A stretch of 64,000 nucleotides of DNA from Fibrobacter sp. UWH6. Its GTDB lineage: Bacteria; Fibrobacterota; Fibrobacteria; Fibrobacterales; Fibrobacteraceae. The notes beneath the pieces were generated by a model. The model saw nothing but the letters and a program-made list of their open reading frames with translations, did no database searches and was not told the DNA's origin. Below are positions 51,857-60,516 of the stretch, one piece after another. The stretch covers positions 310,001 to 374,000 of the forward strand of contig NZ_FRAX01000001.1 in the NCBI RefSeq assembly GCF_900142465.1. Reading direction: 5' to 3'. Each line of letters starts with the position of its first letter. The stretch's first letter is position 1. The position numbers and the translations under genes were made by a program.

Positions 51857-54448
51857 ATGGATATAGAGCAGATTGTATTAGAGTTGAATAAAAGGTTTGC
51901 ACAGCCCCTGCCGACGTTCTACCGCCGTCGTATTATCGTGTGGAACGATGCCGATGGGGAATTCAAGGACGCTGTCGATGAGCTCTCCTTGGATAACGCC
52001 AAGGTGGTCAAGCTGACCGGCAACAACAACTTTGCCGTAAGAAAACTCCTGTCCGTAGATGATCCGGATAGCAATATCCTGCTCTATAATCCGATTGCGT
52101 ACGACAATCCGGACGATAACTGGCTTCTGGATATCGAACTTTATGGCGAAGAATTCCGTGCCGATATGGTGTCGATATGGATGGAGGAACTCCATATCGC
52201 AGACAATCCGACCTTACGTGAAATTGTCAAGCGTTACCGAAAGTTCTTTGGTTCTAAGGAACGCCGAGACCGCATTACAAGATATTGTTTTGACCTAGGT
52301 TCCCCCAGTAAGATAATCCTTGCTGTAATGGCGGCTATTGGCAATATGCGTTCTGCAAATGCAAAGTATGTCATTCGCAAGGTTCTCATGGCCGGTTTGA
52401 ATGTGGGCGAGAACGATGTTATTGCAGAGTTCTCCAAATATGGGGTTGATGACGACTTTGCGAGAGTTATAGCTAACCTAGGCTATAGCGAGACGGACTT
52501 GAACCTGGAACATCTTGCTTGCCATATCCTGCTTACCGCTGCAAGCCAGTCCATTGATCCAGACAATTTGGCTGGTTTGGAGAACTATGTATCCGAGCCG
52601 CATCAGCAGCCCTGCTATGAAATCGTATCGGAATGGATGCATTCTGATGATATTGAATCGTTGAAGGAAATTGCGGATCGGGTCGAAAAGGTTACTGACT
52701 TGACCAATATCCTTCGAAAGCTGGATGTTGACGATATTCTGGGAACAGAATGTCTGCCCTGCATTGATGAGGTTATTCTCGGCAAGATCATGGTGGACGT
52801 GGCTGACCAGAACGTGGATATAGAACTTATCAGACGTGCCGTTGAAAAACGCCGTACCTGCGTATGGTACGATTCCTGGCGCCCTATGTACGAGGGCTTG
52901 CTGCAGGTGTCCAATATGCAGGCGTTCTATAAGGCTCATGCTGCTGCGGGCTTCCATATTGTGGAGCCTAAGAAGATTTGGGAAGCCTATACCACAGAGT
53001 ATTACAAGATGGATACCTATTACCGCAATTTCCTTAAGAATTTTGCGGAGTATTCCTATAATGCCGATCTTGACGATTTGTTTAAGAAGGTTGCGGATCA
53101 GGTTGAGAACCTTTACAAGAATTGGTTCTTGGGCGAATTAGGTGCCAACTGGACCAATTCCGCTGCCGAGGAATTGGGCAAGTTGGGGTATATTGACGGG
53201 ATTGATCGTCAGTGCGACTTCTATAATCGATATGTGGCCTCAGCGAAGAGCCGAGTCATTGTAATTATCTCTGACGCCCTACGTTATGGTGTTGCAACAT
53301 CCTTGGAAGAACAGTTAAAGAGGGAATCGCTCTGCAAGGTGAAAATGAGCAACATGCAGGCTGTTTTCCCGACCATTACCAAGTTCGGTATGGCAGCTTT
53401 GCTTCCTCATAGCAATTTGACTGTAGAGGTTAAGGGCTCTGATAAGACTGAACATTTGGCTGTTCTTGCAGATGGAATGTCTACGGACGCTGGCAACAGA
53501 GATGCTGTTCTAAAGAATGGTAATGCCAAGAGTGTTGCCATGAAGGCTGACGACTTTAAAGCTATGAACCGTTCGGACCTGCGTCAGATTGTGGAAGGTA
53601 TGGAAGTTGTGTATGTATACCACGATACAATCGACGAGGCAGGTCATAAGGGTGATATATCCGTAGCCTGCGATGTTGCCGTTAAAGAAATTGTGGACTT
53701 GATGAAGCGTATTTTCAACATGTTCACTGCACCTAGTGTCATTGTTACTGCGGACCATGGCTTCCTATATACCCGTAGCGCACTTTCTGAAGATGAAAAG
53801 GTGGATAAAACCTCCGACAATTCCATGGACGTTGAATATGGACGCCGTTATGCCATTATGCAGAAAGGGGCGACTCCGGATTATCTGATGCCGGTCAAGT
53901 TCCTCTATAATGACGATATGGAGGCTTTTGCTCCTCGTGAAAATACCCGCATAAAGATGCGCGGTAATGACGGCAATTTTGTACATGGCGGCGTCAGCCT
54001 CCAAGAAATGGTTGTTCCGGTGGTAGAATGCTATTTCTTGCGTGGAGGAAACAAGGAACTGGTGAATAATCGTTCTAAGTACGAAACTAAGCCTGTGTCA
54101 ATCAATTTGCTTTCTACTGGCCGCAAGGTAAGCAACTTGATCTTTACGCTGGATTTCTTCCAGGAAAATCTGGTATGTGACAATCGAGAAAAGGCTGAAT
54201 ATAAGGTCTATTTCGTGGATTCTGCTGGCAATAAAATTTGCGAGGAACAGAAGATTGTTGCAGACAAGAAGACCGAGGATGAAAAACTTAAGCCCTTTAA
54301 GGTCAATTTCAAACTGAAACAGGCCAAGTACAATAATACGGATGATTATTATTTGGTCATTGCAGACGATAAGGGACTAGAAGTTAACAGAATTAACTTC
54401 CAAATCGATATACCCTTTGCTACAGACGACTTTAACTTCTTTGCTTAA
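51857..54448 (+). CDS. pglZ: BREX protein PglZ
   Basis: An 863-aa protein of the alkaline-phosphatase superfamily, essential for BREX. The metal-site core has RVIVIISDALRYG near residue 472 and the later IVTADHGFLYTRS near 633, with VYVYHDTIDEAGHKGD between. The N-terminal region (RRIIVWNDADGEFKDAVDEL) is the PglZ interaction part. Length matches type I PglZ. The gap to brxL is 12 bases. The start at ATG 51857 follows the repeat region, so translation is less tightly coupled to the previous gene. Confidence 0.95.
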   Translation: MDIEQIVLELNKRFAQPLPTFYRRRIIVWNDADGEFKDAVDELSLDNAKVVKLTGNNNFAVRKLLSVDDPDSNILLYNPIAYDNPDDNWLLDIELYGEEFRADMVSIWMEELHIADNPTLREIVKRYRKFFGSKERRDRITRYCFDLGSPSKIILAVMAAIGNMRSANAKYVIRKVLMAGLNVGENDVIAEFSKYGVDDDFARVIANLGYSETDLNLEHLACHILLTAASQSIDPDNLAGLENYVSEPHQQPCYEIVSEWMHSDDIESLKEIADRVEKVTDLTNILRKLDVDDILGTECLPCIDEVILGKIMVDVADQNVDIELIRRAVEKRRTCVWYDSWRPMYEGLLQVSNMQAFYKAHAAAGFHIVEPKKIWEAYTTEYYKMDTYYRNFLKNFAEYSYNADLDDLFKKVADQVENLYKNWFLGELGANWTNSAAEELGKLGYIDGIDRQCDFYNRYVASAKSRVIVIISDALRYGVATSLEEQLKRESLCKVKMSNMQAVFPTITKFGMAALLPHSNLTVEVKGSDKTEHLAVLADGMSTDAGNRDAVLKNGNAKSVAMKADDFKAMNRSDLRQIVEGMEVVYVYHDTIDEAGHKGDISVACDVAVKEIVDLMKRIFNMFTAPSVIVTADHGFLYTRSALSEDEKVDKTSDNSMDVEYGRRYAIMQKGATPDYLMPVKFLYNDDMEAFAPRENTRIKMRGNDGNFVHGGVSLQEMVVPVVECYFLRGGNKELVNNRSKYETKPVSINLLSTGRKVSNLIFTLDFFQENLVCDNREKAEYKVYFVDSAGNKICEEQKIVADKKTEDEKLKPFKVNFKLKQAKYNNTDDYYLVIADDKGLEVNRINFQIDIPFATDDFNFFA

Positions 54449-54460
54449 TTAGGTAATGGT

Positions 54461-56512
54461 ATGAGTGACGTTCGTGAAACTATTAAGGTGAAGCTCCGTG
54501 AAAACTTTGCGGGTAAGATTGTCCGTAAGGACCTTACGAAGAAGATTAAGGAAGGGGCGAACGTTCCGGTATATGTCCTTGAGTTCCTTCTAGGTCAGTA
54601 TTGTAGCTCCGATGACGAGACTATCATTGAACAGGGGGTTCAGCAGGTTAAGAAAATCCTTGCTGATAACTTCGTGCGCCCTGATGAAGCGGAAAAAATT
54701 AAGTCGCGTCTTCGCACCAAGGGAACCTATACTGTAATTGACAAACTCTCGGTTACGCTCAATACGAAAAATGACTGCTACTTTGCCGAGTTTTCGAACT
54801 TGGGCTTCAGCACTGCGGAGGGGATTGTTGTTCCCGACGAGTATCCTGAAAAGTACGACCGACTGCTCTGTGGTGGAATTTGGTGCATTGTTCAGCTTGA
54901 CTATGAGTTCGTTGAAGAGGAAAAGGGGGTGACCCCTATCCGAATCCGCAAAGTGACTCCGATACAGATGCCTCGAATCGACATTGACGAATTGAAGGCT
55001 GGGCGTAAGGCGTTCTCCAAGGAAGAATGGATCGATGTTATGCTCCGTTCCACGGGTATGGAGCCTGATTCCCTCACGGATCGCGAAAAGTGGCTCCTGA
55101 TGGCTCGTATGCTGCCTTTAGTGGAGAACAACTATAACCTTTGCGAACTAGGCCCTAGAAGCACCGGTAAGAGCCATATTTACAAGGAAATTTCACCGAA
55201 TAGTATCCTTGTGTCTGGTGGTCAAACCACTGTTGCAAACCTCTTCTACAATATGGGTCGTAAAACCGTGGGACTTGTTGGCCTTTGGGACTGTGTCGCC
55301 TTTGACGAAGTTGCAGGAATCAACTTCAAGGACAAGGATGGTGTTCAGATCATGAAGGACTACATGGCTTCAGGTTCTTTTGCCCGTGGCAAGGAAGAGA
55401 AGGCCGCCAGTGCTTCTATGGTATTCGTTGGCAATATCAACCAAAGCGTGGACGTTCTTCTTAAGACATCCAGCCTGTTTGATCCGTTCCCGCCTGAAAT
55501 GGGGACTGATACGGCTTTCTTGGATAGAATCCATTGTTATGTACCTGGTTGGGAAATCCCTAAGTTCCGTCCGGAACACTTCACTGGGGACTACGGCTTC
55601 ATTACCGACTATTTGGCCGCATTCGTCCGCGAGTTGCGTAAAGAGCAGTATGGGGATGCCTTGGACCGTTATTTCCATCTTGGCAAGAACCTTAACCAGC
55701 GTGATACCATTGCGGTCCGTAGAACTGTTGGTGGCTTGTTGAAACTGATTTACCCTGATGGAGAGTTCTCCAAGGAACAGCTAGAGGAAATCCTTAAATT
55801 CGCCTTGGAAATGCGTCGCCGCGTCAAGGAACAGCTGAAGAAGCTGGGTGGCATGGAATTCTATGACGTAAATTTCTCCTACATCGATAATGAGTCCTTT
55901 GAGGAACATTATGTGTCCGTGCCCGAGCAGGGTGGTGGAAAGTTGATTCCCGATGGAGTTTGCAATCCCGGTCAGGTTTACACGGTTAGCCTAGGAAAAT
56001 CGGGCATGCTGGGCGTATTCCGCCTAGAGAGTCAAATGCTTCCGGGCAATGGCAAGTTTGAACGTACGGGTCTCGGTAGCGAGCGCGATGCCAAGGAATC
56101 CTCTAGTGCTGCGTTTAACTTCTTGAAGGCAAATGGCAACCGTATTAGTGGCTCGATTAGCACGACCTCCAAGGATTATATCATCAACTATCAGGACCTT
56201 CAGGGTATTGGAATGACATCCACGCTGGCTCTGCCTTCGTTGATTGCCTTGTGCTCCATTGCATTGGACAAGCCGACCATCGGCACTATGGCTGTGCTGG
56301 GTGAAATTAGCATGAGCGGCACCCTGATGAAGGTGGAAAACCTTGCAAATGCCCTCCAGGTATGCTTGGATAGTGGTGCCAAGAAGGTTCTGCTGCCAAT
56401 CACCTCTGCCGCCGATTTAGGAACGGTTCCACCGGAACTTGTCGGCTGCTTCAATCTCATCTTCTATAGCACGGCCGAGGACGCCGTATTCAAGGCTCTC
56501 GGGGTGGAGTAG
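54461..56512 (+). CDS. brxL: BREX protein BrxL (Lon-like AAA+)
   Basis: A 683-aa protein diagnostic of type I BREX; related proteins form DNA-binding barrels. The AAA+ core has Walker A GPRSTGKS at 231-238 and the Walker B-like CVAFDEVAG near 282. The C-terminal Lon-type protease fold (about 560-680) has GISMTSTLALPSLIALCSIA-like and GEISMSGTLMKVENLANAL segments, but I do not see a clear Ser-Lys catalytic dyad. The N-terminal domain starts SDVRETIKVKLRENFAGKIV. It is the last gene of the operon, followed by a hairpin at 56545. Confidence 0.95.
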   Translation: MSDVRETIKVKLRENFAGKIVRKDLTKKIKEGANVPVYVLEFLLGQYCSSDDETIIEQGVQQVKKILADNFVRPDEAEKIKSRLRTKGTYTVIDKLSVTLNTKNDCYFAEFSNLGFSTAEGIVVPDEYPEKYDRLLCGGIWCIVQLDYEFVEEEKGVTPIRIRKVTPIQMPRIDIDELKAGRKAFSKEEWIDVMLRSTGMEPDSLTDREKWLLMARMLPLVENNYNLCELGPRSTGKSHIYKEISPNSILVSGGQTTVANLFYNMGRKTVGLVGLWDCVAFDEVAGINFKDKDGVQIMKDYMASGSFARGKEEKAASASMVFVGNINQSVDVLLKTSSLFDPFPPEMGTDTAFLDRIHCYVPGWEIPKFRPEHFTGDYGFITDYLAAFVRELRKEQYGDALDRYFHLGKNLNQRDTIAVRRTVGGLLKLIYPDGEFSKEQLEEILKFALEMRRRVKEQLKKLGGMEFYDVNFSYIDNESFEEHYVSVPEQGGGKLIPDGVCNPGQVYTVSLGKSGMLGVFRLESQMLPGNGKFERTGLGSERDAKESSSAAFNFLKANGNRISGSISTTSKDYIINYQDLQGIGMTSTLALPSLIALCSIALDKPTIGTMAVLGEISMSGTLMKVENLANALQVCLDSGAKKVLLPITSAADLGTVPPELVGCFNLIFYSTAEDAVFKALGVE

Positions 56513-56544
56513 ACTGTAATCGAAAAGTTTACACGAATTTACCT

Positions 56545-56570
56545 AACTATATCGTGCAAACGATATAGTT
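56545..56570 (+). promoter_or_regulatory. perfect 11-bp inverted repeat after brxL
   Basis: AACTATATCGT-GCAA-ACGATATAGTT. There is no T tract after it, so it is either a weak terminator for the BREX operon or an operator for the following DUF4365 gene, whose start lies 55 bases downstream. Confidence 0.6.
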
Positions 56571-56624
56571 TCTTGGCTGTACAACGAAAATGCGCTTGAA
56601 AGGGTTGGCGCAAGGAGAATAATA

Positions 56625-57482
56625 ATGCTTCCGCAGAGAACTGCTCAACATATTAGTGATACGAAGGCTCTTCGTCTAATAATTTCGAAAATTCCTGATA
56701 AATGGATTGTCCGAAATTTAGAAGAACGTGATTATGGAATTGATTTGACTTTAGAACTGTTTGAAAACGATCCGCTAAATGCTGGAAAACAAAGGCCTAA
56801 AGGTCAGTATGTTCTACTTCAAGTAAAGGGTGCTGAAAAAAAATTTTCACCCAAGAATGGATTGTGTAAATTTTATTCGTTTAAAACGGCTACACTGGGA
56901 TATGCCAATTTGTTCAATATACCGATGTTTCTTGTTTATGTGACTCACTTGGATCAGAAAATCCATTATGTGTGGTTACAAAAGTATATCGAAAAAAGAC
57001 TTCGTGGAACTGATTGGGGCTTGGTTGAAAAGGTTAATATAGATGTCCCTGAGGAAAATGATTTATGTACCGATAATGGTCAAAACAAGTTTGAGGCCTT
57101 GGTAGAGCAAGATTATCGAGAGAAGGAAGCCAATGAAGTGATGAAAAAGTTCTTTTTCTTGAATCAACTTATGTATGGTTCTTTTAGAACTTTGGATAAA
57201 AAAGATTTGATGGATGCATGGATTGATTTTCTTGAAACCGCGTTGACCCTACAGTATTTTGATGACTATGATTCGTTTACAACGTATGCTGACATAGATG
57301 ACTTGGAAAAGGATGCTTTGGATATATCGGGGTTGTTGAATTTCTGCAAGAAGGTGAAACGTCGTAGAAAAGCCCTTTTGGAGAATGAGCACTTGTTGCT
57401 TGGAGGGTGTTTGAAAAAGTTGGCTGAAATTACTGATTTAGCCTTGTCTGCTTATCAACAGAATTTCAAATTTTCTTTTTGA
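56625..57482 (+). CDS. DUF4365 protein (PD-(D/E)XK-like)
   Basis: A 285-aa protein. The DUF4365 domain (about 1-150) has the nuclease-like set: EERDYGIDLTLEL (acidic E-x-x-D-x-G-x-D) followed by GQYVLLQVKGA (Q-x-K) and FNIPMFLVYV. The C-terminal half is helical with many Lys and Glu residues and no match. DUF4365 proteins occur in defence islands, often fused to other domains, and are predicted nucleases. AAGGAG lies before the ATG. AT-rich codons differ from the BREX genes. Confidence 0.8.
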   Translation: MLPQRTAQHISDTKALRLIISKIPDKWIVRNLEERDYGIDLTLELFENDPLNAGKQRPKGQYVLLQVKGAEKKFSPKNGLCKFYSFKTATLGYANLFNIPMFLVYVTHLDQKIHYVWLQKYIEKRLRGTDWGLVEKVNIDVPEENDLCTDNGQNKFEALVEQDYREKEANEVMKKFFFLNQLMYGSFRTLDKKDLMDAWIDFLETALTLQYFDDYDSFTTYADIDDLEKDALDISGLLNFCKKVKRRRKALLENEHLLLGGCLKKLAEITDLALSAYQQNFKFSF

Positions 57483-57495
57483 CGAAAAAATGAAA

Positions 57496-57524
57496 TTGTC
57501 ATCTATTGACATTGGGCCTAATAT
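57496..57524 (+). promoter_or_regulatory. promoter directly ahead of the CoiA-like gene
   Basis: TTGTCA (57496-57501), 17-base spacer, TAATAT (57519-57524). Predicted +1 is 57,531, six bases before ATG 57537, so the mRNA would have almost no leader and no ribosome binding site. Confidence 0.5.
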
Positions 57525-57536
57525 ATCTTTACTAGC

Positions 57537-59057
57537 ATGGCGCAGTATAGATATGCAAGGAATGATAAAGGTGTCCTCTATGACATAGAGGACGTTACTC
57601 CGGATATCCGAAAGAATACCAATTTCTTCTGTGTTGGATGTGGTTGTTCGATGCGAGCAGGGCTAGGGAAGGTACGTGAGCATTATTTTGCTCATCAAAA
57701 TTCCGATGCTGAACGCCAATGTAATCAAGAAACTTATCTCCATAAGCTTGGAAAACGCAAGTTTCTGGAACTGTACCAACTGCATAAGGCAAACGGAACA
57801 CGCATGGCCGTTGCATTTAGGCGCCCTAGTGTGTGTGATGTTTCAGATTGTCCCTATGGGCAGACGGAACCTTGCCGTAATTCCGTTGTGGAAATGTATG
57901 AACTCTATCCCAGGTATTCTCAGGCAGTCGAGGAAGAATGGGATGAAATCTATAAACCCGATATTCGCTTGACAAATGAAGCTGGCGAAACCCTGTTTAT
58001 AGAAATTTTTGTAACTCATCCTTGCTCGGAAGAGAAAATCAATTACGGAGTTCCTATAATTGAATTCTCGCTCCAATCTGACGAAGACTTAAATGTTATT
58101 TCGGATGAGGCTATGGCGGATGTGGATAATCCGCAAATAGAGTTCTACAATGCCCCATCGGAACCGGTAGTTGTTCCCCCTACATGTACAGAAAAAGTTG
58201 AAAAGGCTAGGATCGCCTTTCGTGATGAGCACCAGAGAAGCGTCAAAAGTAATACCGAACTATTGCTGCCGTACACAATAAAGCATATATGCCCGGACAA
58301 GGAGTGTCCTTTTCTTAAACAACCCGGTTGCTCCTGCTATGAAGCTCATAAAAATATTGATTTGACAGAGGCGTTACCTTACGTCGATGAAACGAATGGG
58401 CTTGTTTTGACTAATGGTCGAAAGCGCTTAAAGATTGATATGGTATTTAAATTCAATGAACGAAATCAGTATCCTGAAGGCGTTCAAGCGGCACAATACC
58501 TTGTTGACGATGTTTTAAAAGGTGATTTTGACCGAGTTAAGTATTTCAACTTTACATCAAGTAGAACTTGCAGAGCATGTGAAGACTGTGAATACATTCT
58601 TATTGTCCAACGTGAAGATGAAGGTATTCAAGCGTATAAGGAAAATCATCTCCCGCAGGTGTATGAACTCTTTAAGCAGGTAAAGTCAGGAATCTTGAGT
58701 TACATATTGGTAAATGTAGACGAGTTCAAAAGAAAGGTTGAGTTCGTGGAATGGGACGATCCAAATATCTTCAATGCGATGTTGTATAAGGCCTCAGTGG
58801 GTTATTTCGCTGGTGGAGCATCTGTGAAAAGTTGTTTTCTGTGTAGGCACATGACAGATAATAAGTACAGAAGTCAAAACAGCAATCAACCTATATATTG
58901 TTTCGCCACGCATTCTAGGTGCGATTCCACACAGGCTTGCTGTTGTGATCGATTTGAACCAGATAGGCGCCATTGGCTCAAACTAGTTCGTTTTGAAGAT
59001 TGGCAAGAAGCGTTAAGCGAGTGCTGTGCAGAAACAATGTGGTTTAAGGACGAATAG
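57537..59057 (+). CDS. CoiA-like nuclease-family protein with extra Cys-rich domains
   Basis: A 506-aa protein. The N-terminal part resembles competence protein CoiA: a Cys-x-x-Cys zinc pair (FFCVGCGCSMRAG), REHYFAH and TYLHKLGKRKFLELYQ. A PD-(D/E)XK-like core follows with YKPDIRLTNEAGETLFIEIF and VTHPCSEEKINYG, the D...E-I-x-V-T-H pattern. Two more Cys-rich regions (CPDKECPFLKQPGCSC near 253; CFLCRHM and CDSTQACCCDRF near 433-470) are not part of classical CoiA. It is likely a DNA-processing or defence nuclease rather than a competence gene. Confidence 0.75.
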   Translation: MAQYRYARNDKGVLYDIEDVTPDIRKNTNFFCVGCGCSMRAGLGKVREHYFAHQNSDAERQCNQETYLHKLGKRKFLELYQLHKANGTRMAVAFRRPSVCDVSDCPYGQTEPCRNSVVEMYELYPRYSQAVEEEWDEIYKPDIRLTNEAGETLFIEIFVTHPCSEEKINYGVPIIEFSLQSDEDLNVISDEAMADVDNPQIEFYNAPSEPVVVPPTCTEKVEKARIAFRDEHQRSVKSNTELLLPYTIKHICPDKECPFLKQPGCSCYEAHKNIDLTEALPYVDETNGLVLTNGRKRLKIDMVFKFNERNQYPEGVQAAQYLVDDVLKGDFDRVKYFNFTSSRTCRACEDCEYILIVQREDEGIQAYKENHLPQVYELFKQVKSGILSYILVNVDEFKRKVEFVEWDDPNIFNAMLYKASVGYFAGGASVKSCFLCRHMTDNKYRSQNSNQPIYCFATHSRCDSTQACCCDRFEPDRRHWLKLVRFEDWQEALSECCAETMWFKDE

Positions 59058-59192
59058 CAATACTGTCGTTTTTCTTAAGTTTTTCAAAACACTTGAGTTT
59101 GTGCGATTTCCCAGATATATTTATGATGAACACCAAGGATTGTTCTTGTTGAAAGTGGTGTGCAGACTCATTTAGACATAGGGGAGGGGCTT

Positions 59193-60155
59193 ATGGAACC
59201 TATCGTTAGCCTCGTCAATAACGTGAACATGCCGCAAGGTGGTGCGGTAGTAGATTATCAAGGCCTTGACTTTAGTTTGCTTTATGAAAGGTTCTTGGCT
59301 TTTCAGGAAATAGCTCCAAAAAGTTCTGATACATATAGAAAGGCAATTAAACAATTTCTTGCGTATCTTTCCGATTGTGGTATAAAAGCCCCTTCAAGAA
59401 GTGATGTTGTGGCTTATAGAAACAAGATGAAAGATGAGGGAAAGAAACCTTCTACGATGCGTTTGTATTTGACTGCGGTCAAGGTGTTTTTTCAGTGGTT
59501 GGATCAGGAAGGTATTTACAAGAATATCACCCAGAGAGTCAAAGGGTGTAAGTTGGATCATTCGTTTAAAAAGGATTATCTAACCTCGAATCAAGCTCGC
59601 AGACTTCTTGAAATCATGCCTCGTGAAACGGTTGAACAGAAACGAGATTATGCGATAATCCGATTGTCCTTAACAACGGGGTTAAGAACAATAGAAGTTG
59701 CTAGGGCTAATGTCGAAGATCTTCGTACGGTGGGCGACGATTTAGCTTTGTATGTTCAAGGCAAGGGTAAAGTGGAAAAATCCGTATTTGTGAAAGTGAC
59801 GCCTAAAGCGGAGGAGGCTATTAGAGACTATCTTGCTGCTCGAGGACATGTTGCTCCCGAGTCACCATTGTTTTCTAGTGGCGCAAATCGTAATCATGGA
59901 GGACGCCTGACAACAAGAAGTGTTAGCAGAATTGAAAAGACTGCGTTGCTCCGCGCTGGCTTGGATAGTCCGCGTCTGACTGCCCACAGCCTTCGTCATA
60001 CTGCGGCGACACTCAATTTGCTTAATGGTGGCTCTTTAGAGGAAACTCAGCAGCTGCTTCGCCATAGCAATATCAATACGACTCTTATTTACGTTCATAG
60101 TCTAGAAAGGGCTCGAAGTGAGAGCGAAGCGCGTATTGAAAGGGCTTTGGGATAA
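59193..60155 (+). CDS. tyrosine recombinase / integrase
   Basis: A 320-aa site-specific recombinase. The N-terminal SAM-like core-binding domain (about 20-110) has SSDTYRKAIKQFLAYLSDCG and STMRLYLTAVKVFFQWLDQE. The catalytic residues are all present: Arg165 (TTGLRTIEV), Lys in GKGKVEKS, His265 and Arg268 (HSLRHT), His291 (RHSN) and Tyr300 (LIYVH). ATG 59193 has GGAGG 5 bases before it, so the GTG at 59160 is not used. It likely moves the surrounding element. A XerC/D role is less likely because of the island context. Confidence 0.92.
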   Translation: MEPIVSLVNNVNMPQGGAVVDYQGLDFSLLYERFLAFQEIAPKSSDTYRKAIKQFLAYLSDCGIKAPSRSDVVAYRNKMKDEGKKPSTMRLYLTAVKVFFQWLDQEGIYKNITQRVKGCKLDHSFKKDYLTSNQARRLLEIMPRETVEQKRDYAIIRLSLTTGLRTIEVARANVEDLRTVGDDLALYVQGKGKVEKSVFVKVTPKAEEAIRDYLAARGHVAPESPLFSSGANRNHGGRLTTRSVSRIEKTALLRAGLDSPRLTAHSLRHTAATLNLLNGGSLEETQQLLRHSNINTTLIYVHSLERARSESEARIERALG

Positions 60156-60180
60156 AGATTTCTTTCAAAAAGGAAAATAC

Positions 60181-60324
60181 ATGAAGTGTTACGCTGGCAT
60201 TGGTAACCGGAATCTTGATGGCGCTGTTTGCGATGCTCGTAATCAAAAAAAATCGCTCCGATTATGTTTCGATTTGAAAGAAGCTCAATCTCGTCTGTAT
60301 CTTTCTTTTTTTTGCCTTATGTAG
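60181..60324 (+). CDS. possible 47-aa ORF or gene remnant
   Basis: ATG 60181 with AGGA 7 bases before opens a 47-codon frame starting MKCYAGIGNRN, faintly like the start of SLOG-type proteins (MKYYAGIGSR). The overlapping frame instead encodes a very hydrophobic stretch (VTLALVTGILMALFAMLVI followed by KKNR) that lacks a start codon. An A8 run lies between. Either a frame-shifted relic or no gene at all. Confidence 0.25.
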   Translation: MKCYAGIGNRNLDGAVCDARNQKKSLRLCFDLKEAQSRLYLSFFCLM

Positions 60325-60412
60325 GGCTTTTTCTTTGCCATGGTAGGCTCCTTTTTTTATTCCATAGTCTTTTTTTGAGGTTCAAAAAAAGGAGTGGTTG
60401 CAATATATTTTT

Positions 60413-60441
60413 TTTGACAATTTTTCCTTTTATCTCGATAT
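60413..60441 (+). promoter_or_regulatory. promoter of the triad operon
   Basis: TTGACA (60413-60418), 17-base spacer, GATATA (60436-60441) followed by more TATATA. The start of the VWA gene is at 60517, with an AAGGAG ribosome site. Confidence 0.6.
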
Positions 60442-60516
60442 ATATATATATGATACAACCTCGGTCGCGTTTTTTTTACAATATGTGTTATATTAAGTAT
60501 AAAACAAGGAGATTAT

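Larger units (their letters stand above)
33404..60155. mobile_element. putative integrated element carrying BREX defence genes
   Basis: Bounded on the left by a minus-strand replication-like block (HTH/excisionase-like, AEP-primase-like) and on the right by a tyrosine recombinase. Between lie the complete BREX operon, a DUF4365 gene, a CoiA-like nuclease gene and orphan genes. Composition is heterogeneous, which suggests stepwise assembly. Limits are uncertain: I could not identify attachment-site repeats by reading, and the triad genes at 60.5-64 kb may also belong to the island. Confidence 0.45.
60156..60516. other. AT-rich junction between integrase and triad operon
   Basis: A stretch of 361 bases with at most one tiny ORF (60181). 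It contains a perfect inverted repeat CTTTTTTTGA-GGT-TCAAAAAAAG (60368-60390), several long T runs and the promoter of the VWA gene. An attachment site could lie here, but no copy of a left-end sequence was found by eye. Confidence 0.5.
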
